In this document: positions 31,430 through 64,000 of the stretch, one piece after another
How the letters are laid out: each line of letters begins with the position of its first letter
Numbering within the stretch: the first letter of the stretch is position 1
Origin: Thunnus maccoyii
Taxonomy: Eukaryota; Chordata; Actinopteri; Scombriformes; Scombridae
Length of the DNA stretch: 64,000 bases
Assembly (NCBI RefSeq): GCF_910596095.1
Contig: NC_056548.1
Span: 13,794,651 to 13,858,650, forward strand
Direction: 5' to 3'
Notes under the pieces: generated by a model
The model's input: only the letters and a program-made list of their open reading frames with translations
The model's database searches: none
Told to the model about the DNA's origin: nothing
Made by a program: the position numbers and the translations under genes

Positions 31430-34400
31430 GAATGTGTTTTTATTTCAATCATTGTTTGTGTCAGAAACTGTTATAAGCAGCTACTGGTAGTTTCCAAAGT
31501 GCCATCTTTAGTTCAGTCCTTTTAAGCAAACATTTTTCAATAAATCTGCAATTGAAATACACCTCGAGCCTCATGCATAAATCCTGGAAAAAGATCAAAT
31601 TTAATGTTCCACTTCCTTCATGTGACCTGACTGATGAGTCTTGGTGGATGATTCACCAATGTAGATGCATCTTGCATGCACATAAGCCCATAGACTGAAG
31701 TTGGAGGCTCAAATCAAAATACTGAGAGCAAGGGTTCATGTAGTTTTTGTGGCAGGCTCTGGACAGCAGACCACTAACAATGTTGATCTAATGAGAAGTG
31801 ACATTCCCTGAGTAGAGAGAGAAGGTTGACGTGAAGAGTGACAATGACACTGGCTGAGATATAAACACACTCAGACAGGTGGACAAAAAACATCCATCAC
31901 TCTTTATGAGCTGGTTGCTTTGGAAACAAGCTCACAAAAGGGAGCGGACACCCAGAAGGTCAAAGTTCAGTGGGTCACTGTGGAATGCTTTCTTTCAGTG
32001 TGTTCAGAGGGGAAACAAGGATGTGCATTTTCAGGGAAATACATTACAGATTTACTAATTCGTAGTTGATGCGTGTATAGATTTGTATGTTTTTGTTAAA
32101 TATTACATGTAGCTTCAGGCTCTGAATACAATGTGAAGAAAAAGGTTAAATATTTACTGACTGTTTTTTGGGAATTATAATCTGAGCTAATATGTCCTTT
32201 CCCAAGGGGTTTCCAAACACCAGGTACTAAAGAGGAGAGGAGCTAAAACATGCTTGCCTGGTTCTTCCTGTAAGTAATTTTATAGAGCGCCTAAAATTTG
32301 TGGCCCATGGAAGAAGTTGTATATTACAGCAGGAAACACAAATTTATTACATGCTCGCCACAGATTGCAGTTGTTGCCAACAAAGTTCAACACCAAGAAA
32401 TAAACTCTGTCTCTACATGAACTTTGTCGACTGCCTCCGGTTCCGTTTGCCTCTATTTGCGCTAAGTGTGTATTAACAGATGTTACGCACAACAGCTCAT
32501 GTGTTTAACACAAGGTCATAAACTGAAATGTCAGACACCACATACACACACATAGCCTTTGACTGTGTGGTTTATATGCTATCTAAACAGCAGACCACTT
32601 CACTGCTGTTACATCACACCTTCAGACCAATGTGACAAGAGTCTGAAGTAAATTAGCACCTAAATTGCATAAATACCTCTTTGTGCGCTGGCATGGTATA
32701 AAATAAGTAACAGCTCATCAATGAGCAGTGCCAACCTTTGGTAAATCATTGTGTGCCATTGTTTAGGGCTGCAGGACATGTAATGATATTAAAATTTTCT
32801 TTAAGGGTAACAGTAATTTAGTGACTACAGTGGGTTTGTTTAGAGCCACTAAAAGCTTCTCCGGGGAGGTAAAAAACAGACTCAACAGTGAAGGAAAAAA
32901 AAGTGAATTTCATTGCATTCTTTGTTGGTGTCTCAAATTACACTGCAACACTGTTGATTCTATGTGACACTGCATTTATAATGGGTTATGAATCACAAAC
33001 AAGTTATACCTATTCCCAGACTGAAAAAAGTTTTGTTGCCATACCAACTGTGATGACAAGCATTCTGGAGAGGGAGAGGGTGGCTGTCTGAGGGCGGGGT
33101 TGATGGGCAGGTATGTTTCCAGCTTAGAGGCCAAGCCAACAGAGGATATGCATGACACTGAATTGAGACTGATACCGCTCAGTAAGGTGTGACGTATTTT
33201 TCCAAAACAGACTCTGTCACTCATTGTCACAGCTCTTTTTGCAGTAGAGTTGCCTCCCAGCACTTGCAGTTTTTGATGTATATTGTTTTCAAAAGAGGCC
33301 ATGCCCCGTTCAAGACACTTCATATGCTTATTCCAGTGGGAAAGAGTCCTGTGTTAAACAATAAATCAAGCCCTCTCTCTCCTTCTCTTTCTCCATTCCT
33401 CCCATTTTCAGTCAACCGTGTCAACCAGAAGAGGGGGTATTTTACGGTAAGCCTGGGCCTCCTGCTTTGACAGGGGTAGTAAATTGATAGCAGGACTAGT
33501 GGAGCTGAGTCAACAAGCAGTGCGAGAGGAGGGGTGATATTTGGGGGAGGGAGATTGGAGGACCGTGCATTACTGCTCTGGGCTGCTGGGAAGCAGCGAG
33601 AAAATCCTGGCAGCCGAAATCTTTACTGGAAGATGTCTCTACGACCTCTCCACTTCTCTGTGTGTGCGTCAGGGAGAAAGTGGGAAGCGGCATTTGGTGT
33701 ACCTCACTTCTTAAGAGCATAAACTTTATGCTTTAAAACAAGAAATGGTGTGTATGACAGAAAGTGGAGAGAAAGCTCTGGTTGGTGACAAAAGTAAAGA
33801 GTGAAATTACCTCTGGAATTGGCAGAGAATATTTTAATATGGGTAATAACAATGAAAAGGTATTTGGTGTTTAGGAAGGAAACGGGTGGAGACATGGAGG
33901 GAAAACATCAAGTGAGTCACTCCAGTTTGCGTATACAGACAATGAAGGTTCAATATCTTTCTCCTTTCCTCTGTGTCATTCCAACTTTGTCTTCCTCCCT
34001 GTGCCATGCATCTCTCATCCCCTCCACCATCCCAAACTGTTTTCCTCTGTCAATTCCCTATCCCCCCCCCACCCCCCACCCCGTCCCTGTCCTTGCACTT
34101 GTGTTCTCCCCTATATTTTAGTGCATCGCCTGAGCAGACCGGTTTGCTCAGTTTTACAATAGGACCCAGGCTGGTAGGGCTGGAAGGCTGGCAGATGCAC
34201 AAAGGCTCTGCTTCTTTACTAGAGGCCGCAAAGAAACTGAAGGAGGGTATTGTTGGGACAAAGCAAGCCTCTGCATTACATCAGCCCAGACATGCATGCA
34301 CAAAATGAGTGCATGCAAAATGAGCATGCAGACACACATGTGTATGTTGCACATACAGTATATTACAATAACAGACACCTGCATATATTCATGCAAACTG

Positions 34401-36070
34401 TTTATATCCATCTGTATCTATTTTTCCCTTTCCCTAACTAAACTCTCACAGAAACATAGACAGGCATTCAGAGGAAACAATGAGAGAATGAGGCTCTGGT
34501 AAAATGGGTCAGCAAACCTATTTATTTCCCTCTGCATTGTTTGGAATTTGTCGCGTGTCCTCGCTTTCTTATCAGAGTAGGCGTTTTTCTTAATGATTAA
34601 TAGGTTGAAGATAGCGTTTTCCAGATTTTCCTCTGGAGATTTCACTGCATATTTTGAATGGCGCACTGCCTTAACTTGTAAGGAAAAACACGAAGGGTAT
34701 TTGTTTGGTCTCCCAGTAAATTTTCACTTGGTGCTTCCAGAAGAACATGTTTGATAACCACTCCTTAAAGCTTTCACTTTAAAGGTTTCTTGTGTGTGTG
34801 TGTGTGTGTGAAAGTACAACACAAAGATATCACTTGCTGTGCATGTGCGTTTTGGTGTGCCAGAGTTATTTGCAAGATGAAGAACTGGCGACACAAAAAG
34901 GAGTTTGTTCATCTTTGTGAATATAAACACAGCACCACTGTGAGCGTGCACAGTTAAGACACAACATCTATTCTCCACTATTCACTGAGTGACAGTAATA
35001 AGTAGTTCCAGAGAACAGATAAAACCCTTTTTACCACACACTGTGTCTATTTTTTTCCTTGGATTAATATGCTCAAGACAACCTCAAGTTGCATATAGAG
35101 CTGGGACTAACTTTCCCTTTATGAAGCTAATGTTGGCAAATGTGTGGTTTTGAGGTGAAACCAAAGGGAGCCACTGTATTTGATGCGGCTTCCGAAAATC
35201 ACCCATCTGCACTTCATAGTGTATTGAATCACTGCTCTCCCCAAGGCAAAGGTTCAATGATACACCTCTTTTCTTTGAATTGACAGGCTTGACAATGCCA
35301 GGCATGCAGGAGATATACTGTATGTTTTTCACTCAACACAAAGTCGTTTTTTTCCACCTCTCTGATGCGCTCTTTCCTTTTCTTTCACTCTGCCAGATGA
35401 CTTCAAGAGAAGGTCAGTGGGGAGGGGCTTCAGAAGTCCTCCCTCAACGTCTTTTCATCAGATGAAAAGGAAGAGGAAGCAGATTTGGAGCCTCAGCCAA
35501 AAGGATCAAGGTGCAAGCCAAAGTACCCTATGAGGCTTTACACCTTCAAACTCCTGATTAAAGAGCAGTGCACATATAATTTTCTTCTTGAGTTTCACAG
35601 CTGCACAGATGTGGTTGAGATGTGATACATGTGTGATATGATGTGTTGTGCTGCATGTTTAAATTGTGCAAAATCTGAGTACTTAACATAAAAAATACTC
35701 CTTTTTTACTCATGATATGTCTGGTAAAAGTGCAGGCTGCAGAGTTTTCCTTATATGCCTTAGTGCAATCCTCTCCCTCAGCACCATCACCTCATCCATT
35801 GACATTCCTCCCCTTTAGTTAAGTCTGTGAATGAGGCTTTCTGCATATCCATGGCGACCACACTGCAGACTCTCTGGAGTATGCATAGAAATGAGAAGTA
35901 AGAATGAAAGAGACGAAGGTAAAGACACACACACACACTCTCTCTCTCTCTCTCTTCTCTCTCTCCGCAGTGTGCCAGAAAGCACAAACATTCCCACGTG
36001 ATGATGGAGTTTGCTCCCTCCCTCGCTGGGCGCACAATAGCGCGCTGGCGCACCTCCACGCGCACACATT
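31430..36070. other. Intergenic region between e2f2 and asap3
   Basis: No exon, RNA gene or known transposon is supported. A C-run at about 34061-34082 (quadruplex potential on the - strand) and a GT repeat at 34791-34811 are present. Short CT- and CA-repeats at 35930-35960 precede the asap3 promoter. Confidence 0.5.
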
Positions 36071-36307
36071 CGCAGAGTCGAGTCTAAACTCGGTCAGAGC
36101 CCAGGTCAGGTTTTAGACAACTTCCCATCTCGAAGACACTGTTTTTTAGGAACCGAAACACTCTGGGGAATACAGTTTTTTTGCAGTTTCCACACAGAGG
36201 AGGAGGAGATGACTGCGACCTTTCCTTCAAATGGGAATTAAATGCGCGCGTGAAACTTTTGCTTACTTTTCTCCTCAGTGACTGTCGGACCCGTTTTCGT
36301 TCCAAAC
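35990..36307 (+). promoter_or_regulatory. asap3: asap3 promoter and 5' leader, approximate
   Basis: The sequence becomes CpG-richer from about 36020 (GGGCGCACAATAGCGCGC) just upstream of the first coding exon. No TATA box is visible, suggesting a dispersed CpG-type promoter. The leader up to ATG 36308 contains several short upstream frames. The start site is not determinable from sequence. Confidence 0.45.
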
Positions 36308-57005
<20,698 letters not shown>

Positions 57006-58485
57006 GGAAACATGGAAATATGAAGGTACTGTGTGGTATCGTACTAGAGGAACTTAACCAGCATGGGATGCTTCCTGGAACCTTATTATCATCATCACAA
57101 AGCAGATTTTATCTACAGGAGAGAACCATTCTGTTCTCCTGGATCTAACTTGGATTTACTCAAACTTGGACTGATATTTTGAGCAAATTCAGAATACTTC
57201 CACGAGGATATACCAGCCATGGAAACATGAGGATATAAATGACACTGTTTTAGGGATTTATACCCTTTAATATTTTCTCATCCTGGAAACCAACAAGGGA
57301 GCGGAAGGCTTGGACAGCTCCATAAAGCCTTTTACTCCAAGGACAGTACTTCCCTTGTTGATATATCCTTGGTTTTCTATCTGCAACATGTTTCTCCAGT
57401 TGTCTAAACCTTGAATCACTATTAATAAGTACAAATGTATTTGTGGTTGGGGTAGAAACTGCTCTCATGTCAACTTGACCATTAATCACACATTTGTATT
57501 GCAGATTTTTTTATGTAGGATCTGTGCTTAGAGGCAAAACGTACCTGCAGGGCAAAACCCTTTGAGGCACTTTAAACTCATTCAGAAGAAATCTTCTGAA
57601 GAGTTGGCAGAACTGTAAATATGTGCAAAGCCAGCTGCTGTATAAAGATGTAGCTGCTTTTTGTTCTGAATGGAAACTGGCTAGTCGTATAACTCACAGT
57701 ATACTGAGACTTGGATGCGAGATTCAAACCAGCCCAGTGTCTATTACTGCCTGCCATGGGACTCTGAAAAGTGGCTTTGTGCCTGCCAGTCTGTCTCCTA
57801 CAAAAACGCCAGGCGTCTGGGCAGCCCAGGATCCAGATCTGAAACTTTAGCTCAGCCATCTTGATTCTGGGCACAACTCTCTGACTCCAAGGTTAGGGGA
57901 GGATCCAGTTTCTCCTGGCTCCAGGAAAATGTCTCTAGAGAACCTGGAATAACGACATTGTGTTAGGAAAAAAAAAAAGAGACTCTCTGTTCTACCAGGA
58001 AATGGCACTGAAAGAGGGCTTGTTAGTAACAGCACCCCACTGCAGTAATTTGTTCAGTGAACACACACTTACTATAGGCACGTGTCTGTCACATCAGATA
58101 CACACAAGCGCACTTGCACTTATTGTACACAAAGAGTAACTGCCAGGATTTAGGAACCTTAAGGGAAGAAAGGGGAGTTGGGGTATGACTGCTCCTTTTT
58201 TATACTAGTAACAAATACCCAAATGTAACACATTTCACAGCAATTACACACAATTTGTTGTACATAATTGTCTAAAAATTTCCACTGATGTATATATCTC
58301 CTGCTTTCTCATCTGTTCTGCATTTTAAAAGATTGTATTATTACAGATAGTGTTACCAGATGTTGTTAACTTGATGTCATGTCTCTTTTTTTCTGTATTA
58401 TTAGCAGTTTGAATGGCTGTCAGAGGGTGAAAACACTCACTGTATACAGCAAAGATCCTGTCTCATTAAACTGAAAACAAACACT
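57006..58485 (+). other. asap3: asap3 3' untranslated region, approximate end
   Basis: No exon follows. The first candidate signal is ATTAAA at 58465-58470 with GTGATG/TG-rich sequence about 25 bases later. The first canonical AATAAA is at 58765-58770, with others at 59224, 59366 and 60077. The UTR therefore spans at least about 1.5 kb if these are used. Confidence 0.4.
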
Positions 58486-58489
58486 GATG

Positions 58490-61400
58490 TGACAGTGATG
58501 AGTAAAGGAGGGCAGGCAGCAGGTGTTCTCTTCCTTTAAATCATTCCTGAGCTTACACAGACTAGTCTGTTTGCTTGCCAGTTTCTGCTGATATGTCTCG
58601 TTACAGTGTTGACGAATAAGCAAACAAAGCCCGAGACAGGTGTGTCATCAGATGAACATGAGGCAGTAGATGTAATTACTGTAAGTAGAAAATCTGTCAA
58701 ATGATGTAATCAATAGCAAATTAGCTCATTTAGTGAGTATGTAACATACAAATTTAACATGTCTAATAAAGGAGCATACAGTTTTAAAGTGTAAATTAGG
58801 TGATATCTTTCTGCACCTGGCATCATTAGAGCCAAAAAACGTATTGTTGCTGGCTTAAAGCCAGAGAGCTGATACAGACCAAAGGTACTGAGTGTTTTAT
58901 GTTCAATGCAAGCACACATTGCTTCAATAATTTAGTTAGTGTGGCACTGGGCATGCACAAAACCTACTTCCTAGTAATGTGTATTATGTAACTCAGTGTA
59001 ACAGGGGTTTTGCAGCCATTACTACCTTCTGCACACTTATACAAATTCTCACTTTTGGACAGCAAAAAATGGATCAAAATTTAGCTGGATTTTTCAAAAT
59101 ACTGCCATGAAAGTAATGTAATTGTGTGTAAAGTACACACAAGCATGCCTAGCATTGGATATCCAAGTATTATAATTCAAATTCCATGGATTCAAACTCA
59201 TTTATTAGTTTTAATTACAGACAAATAAAATGTAAGACTGTCTCATTTTCTTCTTTCAAAAGAAAGGTAAGACTGTAAGACCTGTAAGACTATTTCAAAA
59301 TGTGGGAGCTTTAGCAGGGCGTTCCTGAAAAAACAGCTTTACTCTCAGCCAGACCACCCAGAGTAAATAAAGATTAAAATGCTCTGGTATTGAATTTAAC
59401 AATTGGTGCCCATATAATTACATTTTGACAGTTGCATTTGCACCTCTCCTGGTCATTTCTGATGTCCTCCCATCTTTTTCCTTCTCATACCCATTATACC
59501 TCCCTAAAACTATCTCTCCATTCATCTTTCTTGGCAGTTTTCCCTGCAGCTCTTCGTCCCTCCAGCCTCATTTTGTCTCCATCCGGATGTTACTTAGCCC
59601 TGACCCTGTGTCCCAGAGCCACGATGATGAAATTCCAACCTGTCACTTACATAACAGTCCACCTCACTAACAGCCAGGATAATGATGCTGCTATTCTCTC
59701 CTGCCATCAGAGTAGCCCATACACACACCCATATGACCTCATCGGCCTGCCTGTGTGTACTAATGTATACAATGTAAAAAGCACTCTCTGTAAAATGTTA
59801 CCCCCAACACATACTGTATAGTAAATGTATTCACTAATGCTCTTATCCATTATGTGTTTATGCCTGCACACACACTATAACACAAATATAATTTAATGTA
59901 ATGTACACACTGTGGAATATAGTAGTAATCCATTAAATGCAGAGTAAACCCTTTACTAATCTCTGGTTTTATATGGATTCCGGGTGGAGGAGAAGTGTTG
60001 CTTTGGTCTGTTATTAGCATTTTTTTTGCGTGGAAATATGTCGAGTATGTATGCATGACCATCTGTAATCTCTAAAAATAAAATATAATAGAGAATGTTC
60101 TAACTTTCTAATACCCTAGATACTCAGATCTGCCTGTCTAAAACCCATCTGCATGGATAATGCCCTTCATTATGTGAGCAACAGCTGAAACATCAGCTTA
60201 ATGTAACTTCACAAATCCTCGCTTGCAATAATGAGCACTTGGAAGTGGGATATATTTCCAGTAATGCTGCCCTTTCTGTCGGAACACAGGGTTATCTAAC
60301 CTCCATTTAACCAAATAATCAGCTGCAAAGAGCCTCTGGCGGACAAGCAAATGACTGAATTGCACTATATGACTACGGATCGAACAGATACAATATAAGG
60401 CATGCTAAATGTAGCTTTTTCAGTTTGCTCCTTCCTGGCCTGAAGCATTGTGTTACATCAAAGAGGTTTCTGCTGACCAGGCACTAAACTGCTGTGCTGC
60501 TGTGGGGTGCTGCAAGGTGAACCTGATGCTTCCTAGATCTCCCGTGCAGCTGCAAAGGATGTAATATTTAGATATCCCACCTGAGAGATGAACACTTTGT
60601 TTTAGTAGTTTCCCACAGAATCTCAAAGAGAGACTATTTAGAATTTTCTCTTCAGTCTGAAAACAAGAAACAATCAATTCTGTGCAACATTTTCATCATT
60701 TAGTCAATTTATTCTAATAATTCAGCCTATTTTACAAAACCTGATTATGCTTAAAATGAAATCTACCCTTTAATATTTCTTGTCTTGTACATTGTAGCTC
60801 TGTGCTCAAGTAAATGATAGTGTCAAGAAAGTGTCAGCAAATGTAAATATAAAACATAGCAGAACATTCATTCTTTTACTGTGCAGCAGAAAGCAAAAGC
60901 CTTTTCAGAAGCAGTGCTAGTACATTATAAAAGGTTTGGGGACAACTAACTTTCAATTCAATCCAGCTGATTTTTAATTCAATTTAGAAAGTGGAAAGTT
61001 TCCTGTCCTGTGAACATAGTCCCATAACCATAAATCTGTCAGGAATTATGTGGAATTAAGGCTCTGTAATATTAAGAATAGCGTTTTTGTTTAATATTTG
61101 GAACTGAAAGCAAATTGACTCCAAACCTGCTGTTACTGTTAAGCAACATTTTGCTGAGTAAAATTTATCCAAACATTCATACTAAAGTAGAATATACAGT
61201 ACAGCTCTCGATCAACAACAAAAAATATCATATTGTGATTAAAAATTAAAATATGTGCTTATTCCACCAGAACATAAATATGTACCATATCACATATCAC
61301 ATATCAACAAACACAAAATATTAAAACATTTAAAGGACAAATCAACATCAGAAAGCGTTTGGACTTGTGATTGGCCAGCATTTTTGACAGTAAAGGGCTG

Positions 61401-64000
61401 CGAGAGTTAGTTCCCAGTGCTCCAAACATTTGTCGGTTTTGGATTTAAGGATTGAAATCTCTTGTATCAAAAGTCATGTGATCTTACATTTATTTTCAGG
61501 AGCAGGGAAATGAATACAAGAGGATTTATTGCCAACCACAGGTTCAAACAAGATAGATGAGATTATACTGTATATTCAATCTTGAGGGGAAAAAAAAACA
61601 AACACTTCAGAAATAATTAACATTACATTCATTCTGCAAGTGGGCCCAGAGATCTTTGGGTAATGTAGTCTTTTTCATTCATAGAAAAACACAAAAGGTG
61701 CAGTCCGACAAGAGTGTATGAAGTTGTTTTTGTTTTTCTTCATTCTGGATAATGTTGTTTCTGGATGAGGTTTATGATGGTCATGAGTTCGCCAGTTTAC
61801 CATCACCTTCATCAACGGTATATCACCATCATTACCGTCACTGCCGATGCACAATCATTGCATAAGGCATATGAAAAGCAGTATATAGGCCAGCTGTATA
61901 TTCAGTTATAACTCTAGCTATATACATAGGACCATGAATACATGTTTAAGGCCTACTAGACCCTTTTATTTTGCACAAGCTTTCTGCTAGCAACTGTCTT
62001 AGTTTAATATTGTTTGGTATACTGTAGATGTGCACAAAGCTGGCAAGCAGTAGTTCCCTTGGCAAGGTGGAATGCTTATATAGAGTTAGTCAACATTCAA
62101 TGATAAGGTCATCACGGCTATCAGAAATCTGAAAGCTGAGAACATCAGCAGTAACATTGAAGCTGTAACTTGATCCTTGCTTAACTGTGCTCCATTTAAA
62201 CTTAGACAAACTGATCCTTTGAGCCCTTAAAGTTAAAACATGAAATTTATCAAAACTGACCTGTGGCCTCATTCTATTCAATTTGCATCAAGCAACATCA
62301 TTAAACTTATGCGTTTAGTCCTCACATCACATTTCACATGCACCGCTTTTTTCTTTTCTCACATTGCCTGCAGGGTCCCTGATACAGGCAGCCTGGTGTC
62401 AGAGCAATACATCAGCTTTATCTGCCACCCTTGACTCGACAGAAACACAGCAACAGAGTCATTGCTAATGCATCTCAAATGATGCAATAACATGCCTGAA
62501 TCATACATATCTTTGCCACAGGGGAGCAAATAAAATTGGAATATCAAAGCGCGCATGTTGACTTTATGGAAAGCAATTATACAGTAAAAGCATGTGCCTG
62601 TCTTGTTAACATCCTTGCTCCTTTGTTCTTCAGTGAGGTCATTTACGACAGGAGAGCAAACAAAAGCACCATCAGGGACTCTGCACTTTTGTAGGGAGAG
62701 AGAGAGATTCCCTTTCGTTCTTTTGGAAAGTAGCACACATACAATAGATGGATACTAACATGCACTCGCATTGCTATATGTGCTTTTCCCTACAAAAGCT
62801 GAGCTGAGATTGAATGCCTGCCTCTCTGCCATAACCTTCAAATGCCAAATATAGATATCCCTGGTGTATTGGCTGCGCTCCTTACAGTTGAAGCAAGGGA
62901 TTGGTGGAGCAGATGAATGCTAGAGATACTTAGTCATTCCTAATCCAAAGAGAACAGAAACAGGAGGAAGAGAGAGAAGAATTAGGCCAAAAAAAATGTG
63001 TGTGTCTATAAGTAGAAATTAGGTCACATACTGCATGTAGGATGAAGACATCGCTGTGCATGTGAGGTGTCATCTAACTTAATCTAACGTCCCTATATGC
63101 CACAATAAAAAGCTGATAAGAATTATATAATATCAGTAAAACTGCTATTGTGCAAGCTATACACTATACTGGTGCCATTCTACAGATTTAAACAGCTTGC
63201 CATTGTCACAAACTGTATGTTACAACACCAAGACCCAATCAGCAAACAGTGATACCTTCGCTTTCCTTGCTGATGCATGCATGGCTTAACCTAAGTGCAA
63301 CCCTTAACAATCAAATAAATGAGCAGCTTCAACAACAAGCTTCTGCTAATAATATTTTTGACTACATAGCCAGTTTTTTTTTTAACAAAAGCATCAGAAA
63401 TTCCAGCTCCTAAATCCCTTGGGGGACATCTACAGCTGTCTAGTACTGATGTAGTTACAGTGCACTGCTGGATACATTCTGAAGGTTTGTGGAAGCGGAT
63501 TTTGGAGAGACGAGTGGTTGCTAGGTGACAGGATAAAAAGAGGCCACAGGTGGAATTGTCCCAGCATTAACTCCTCTCTTGCCTTTTCCTCCTTTATGCC
63601 ACCGAAAACAGAAAGGGGCTGTGGTAGTGGACGAGTGGTCACAGAGAAGCCAAGGCACATTTTCTGTATATGTCTCAGCCATCTAGGTTCCACATTTTGT
63701 GCATTCTCTCGTTCTCAGACCTCTCCTCGTTGCAATTTCCTGCGCCTTCTCTGCATCCTTGGTTTTATGTAACAGTGCAGCATCACTATCACAGCTTCAC
63801 CTCTCGTTCTCTTTCATTGCCCTTCACTTCTTCTTACTTAACAGGTTGGAGAGGCAGATTGTTCAAAGCTTTCTCCTCATCTTTTTTGCTTTCTCTCTTC
63901 CTCCTCTAAAAAAGGTTAACATTACATAATCGTCATTGGCTTTTCTTTCTTTGCTGCATAAAGAAACGTACAGTAAAGCTCTTGTTGCCTCGCAGGCCAG
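58490..64000. other. Intergenic region downstream of asap3, no gene recognised
   Basis: I find no exon of the syntenic neighbour tcea3 or any other protein. The DNA is AT-rich with scattered TTTATT and AATAAA, so 3' UTR of a convergent - strand gene cannot be excluded, especially at 61400-61900. A motif GTTGCTAGGTGACAG (63518-63532) resembles an RFX X-box and precedes a GGATAAAAAGAGG stretch, which may mark a promoter. Neither is provable here. Confidence 0.4.

Noticed and set aside
58490..64000. Expected syntenic gene tcea3
   Set aside because: In human it follows ASAP3, but no start resembling TFIIS-like TCEA3 and no later exon was found in this window; it may begin beyond 64000.

Overview
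The window is vertebrate nuclear DNA and almost certainly comes from a teleost fish, probably a percomorph. Three multi-exon genes with GT-AG introns, dense CA/GT microsatellites and AT-rich non-coding DNA show the first point. Several short DNA transposons whose terminal sequences I recognise as widespread in percomorph genomes suggest the second. There are no bacterial genes, CRISPR arrays, rRNA or tRNA genes.

Three protein-coding genes lie on the + strand, in the order id3 - e2f2 - asap3. This matches the neighbourhood of human 1p36 (ID3, E2F2, ASAP3), so shared synteny supports the paralogue assignments. I traced every coding exon by hand and all reading frames join. id3 has 2 coding exons (117 aa) plus a probable non-coding third exon. 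e2f2 has 7 coding exons (448 aa). asap3 has 26 coding exons (1013 aa).

Layout: 1-12180 is a gene-poor region upstream of id3 with microsatellites, candidate regulatory DNA and one probable transposon remnant. It contains a GC-rich block at about 10890-11110 with a bipartite BMP-Smad type motif. 12180-14310 is id3, with a TATA box, CCAAT boxes and a poly(A) signal. 14310-18230 is intergenic and holds a hAT-like element. 18240-31425 is e2f2. It has a cell-cycle style promoter with two E2F sites, a 6.8 kb first intron carrying two repeats, three further repeats or transposons in or near other introns, and one AT-AC (U12-type) intron. 31430-36070 is intergenic. 36070 to about 58490 is asap3. 58490-64000 is intergenic with no recognised exon.

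The genes are not an operon, but their known roles touch. Id3 is a dominant-negative HLH partner that blocks differentiation bHLH factors and is a direct BMP target. E2f2 drives the G1/S programme under pocket-protein control. Asap3 is a BAR-PH-ArfGAP-ankyrin protein acting on Arf GTPases and actin-rich structures. The most useful second-look points are: the Smad-type element upstream of id3; the AT-AC intron of e2f2, whose retention would leave a protein without marked box and activation domain; a C-terminal SH3 domain in this fish Asap3 that human ASAP3 lacks; and TG repeats abutting two asap3 splice acceptors. I found no previously undescribed system.
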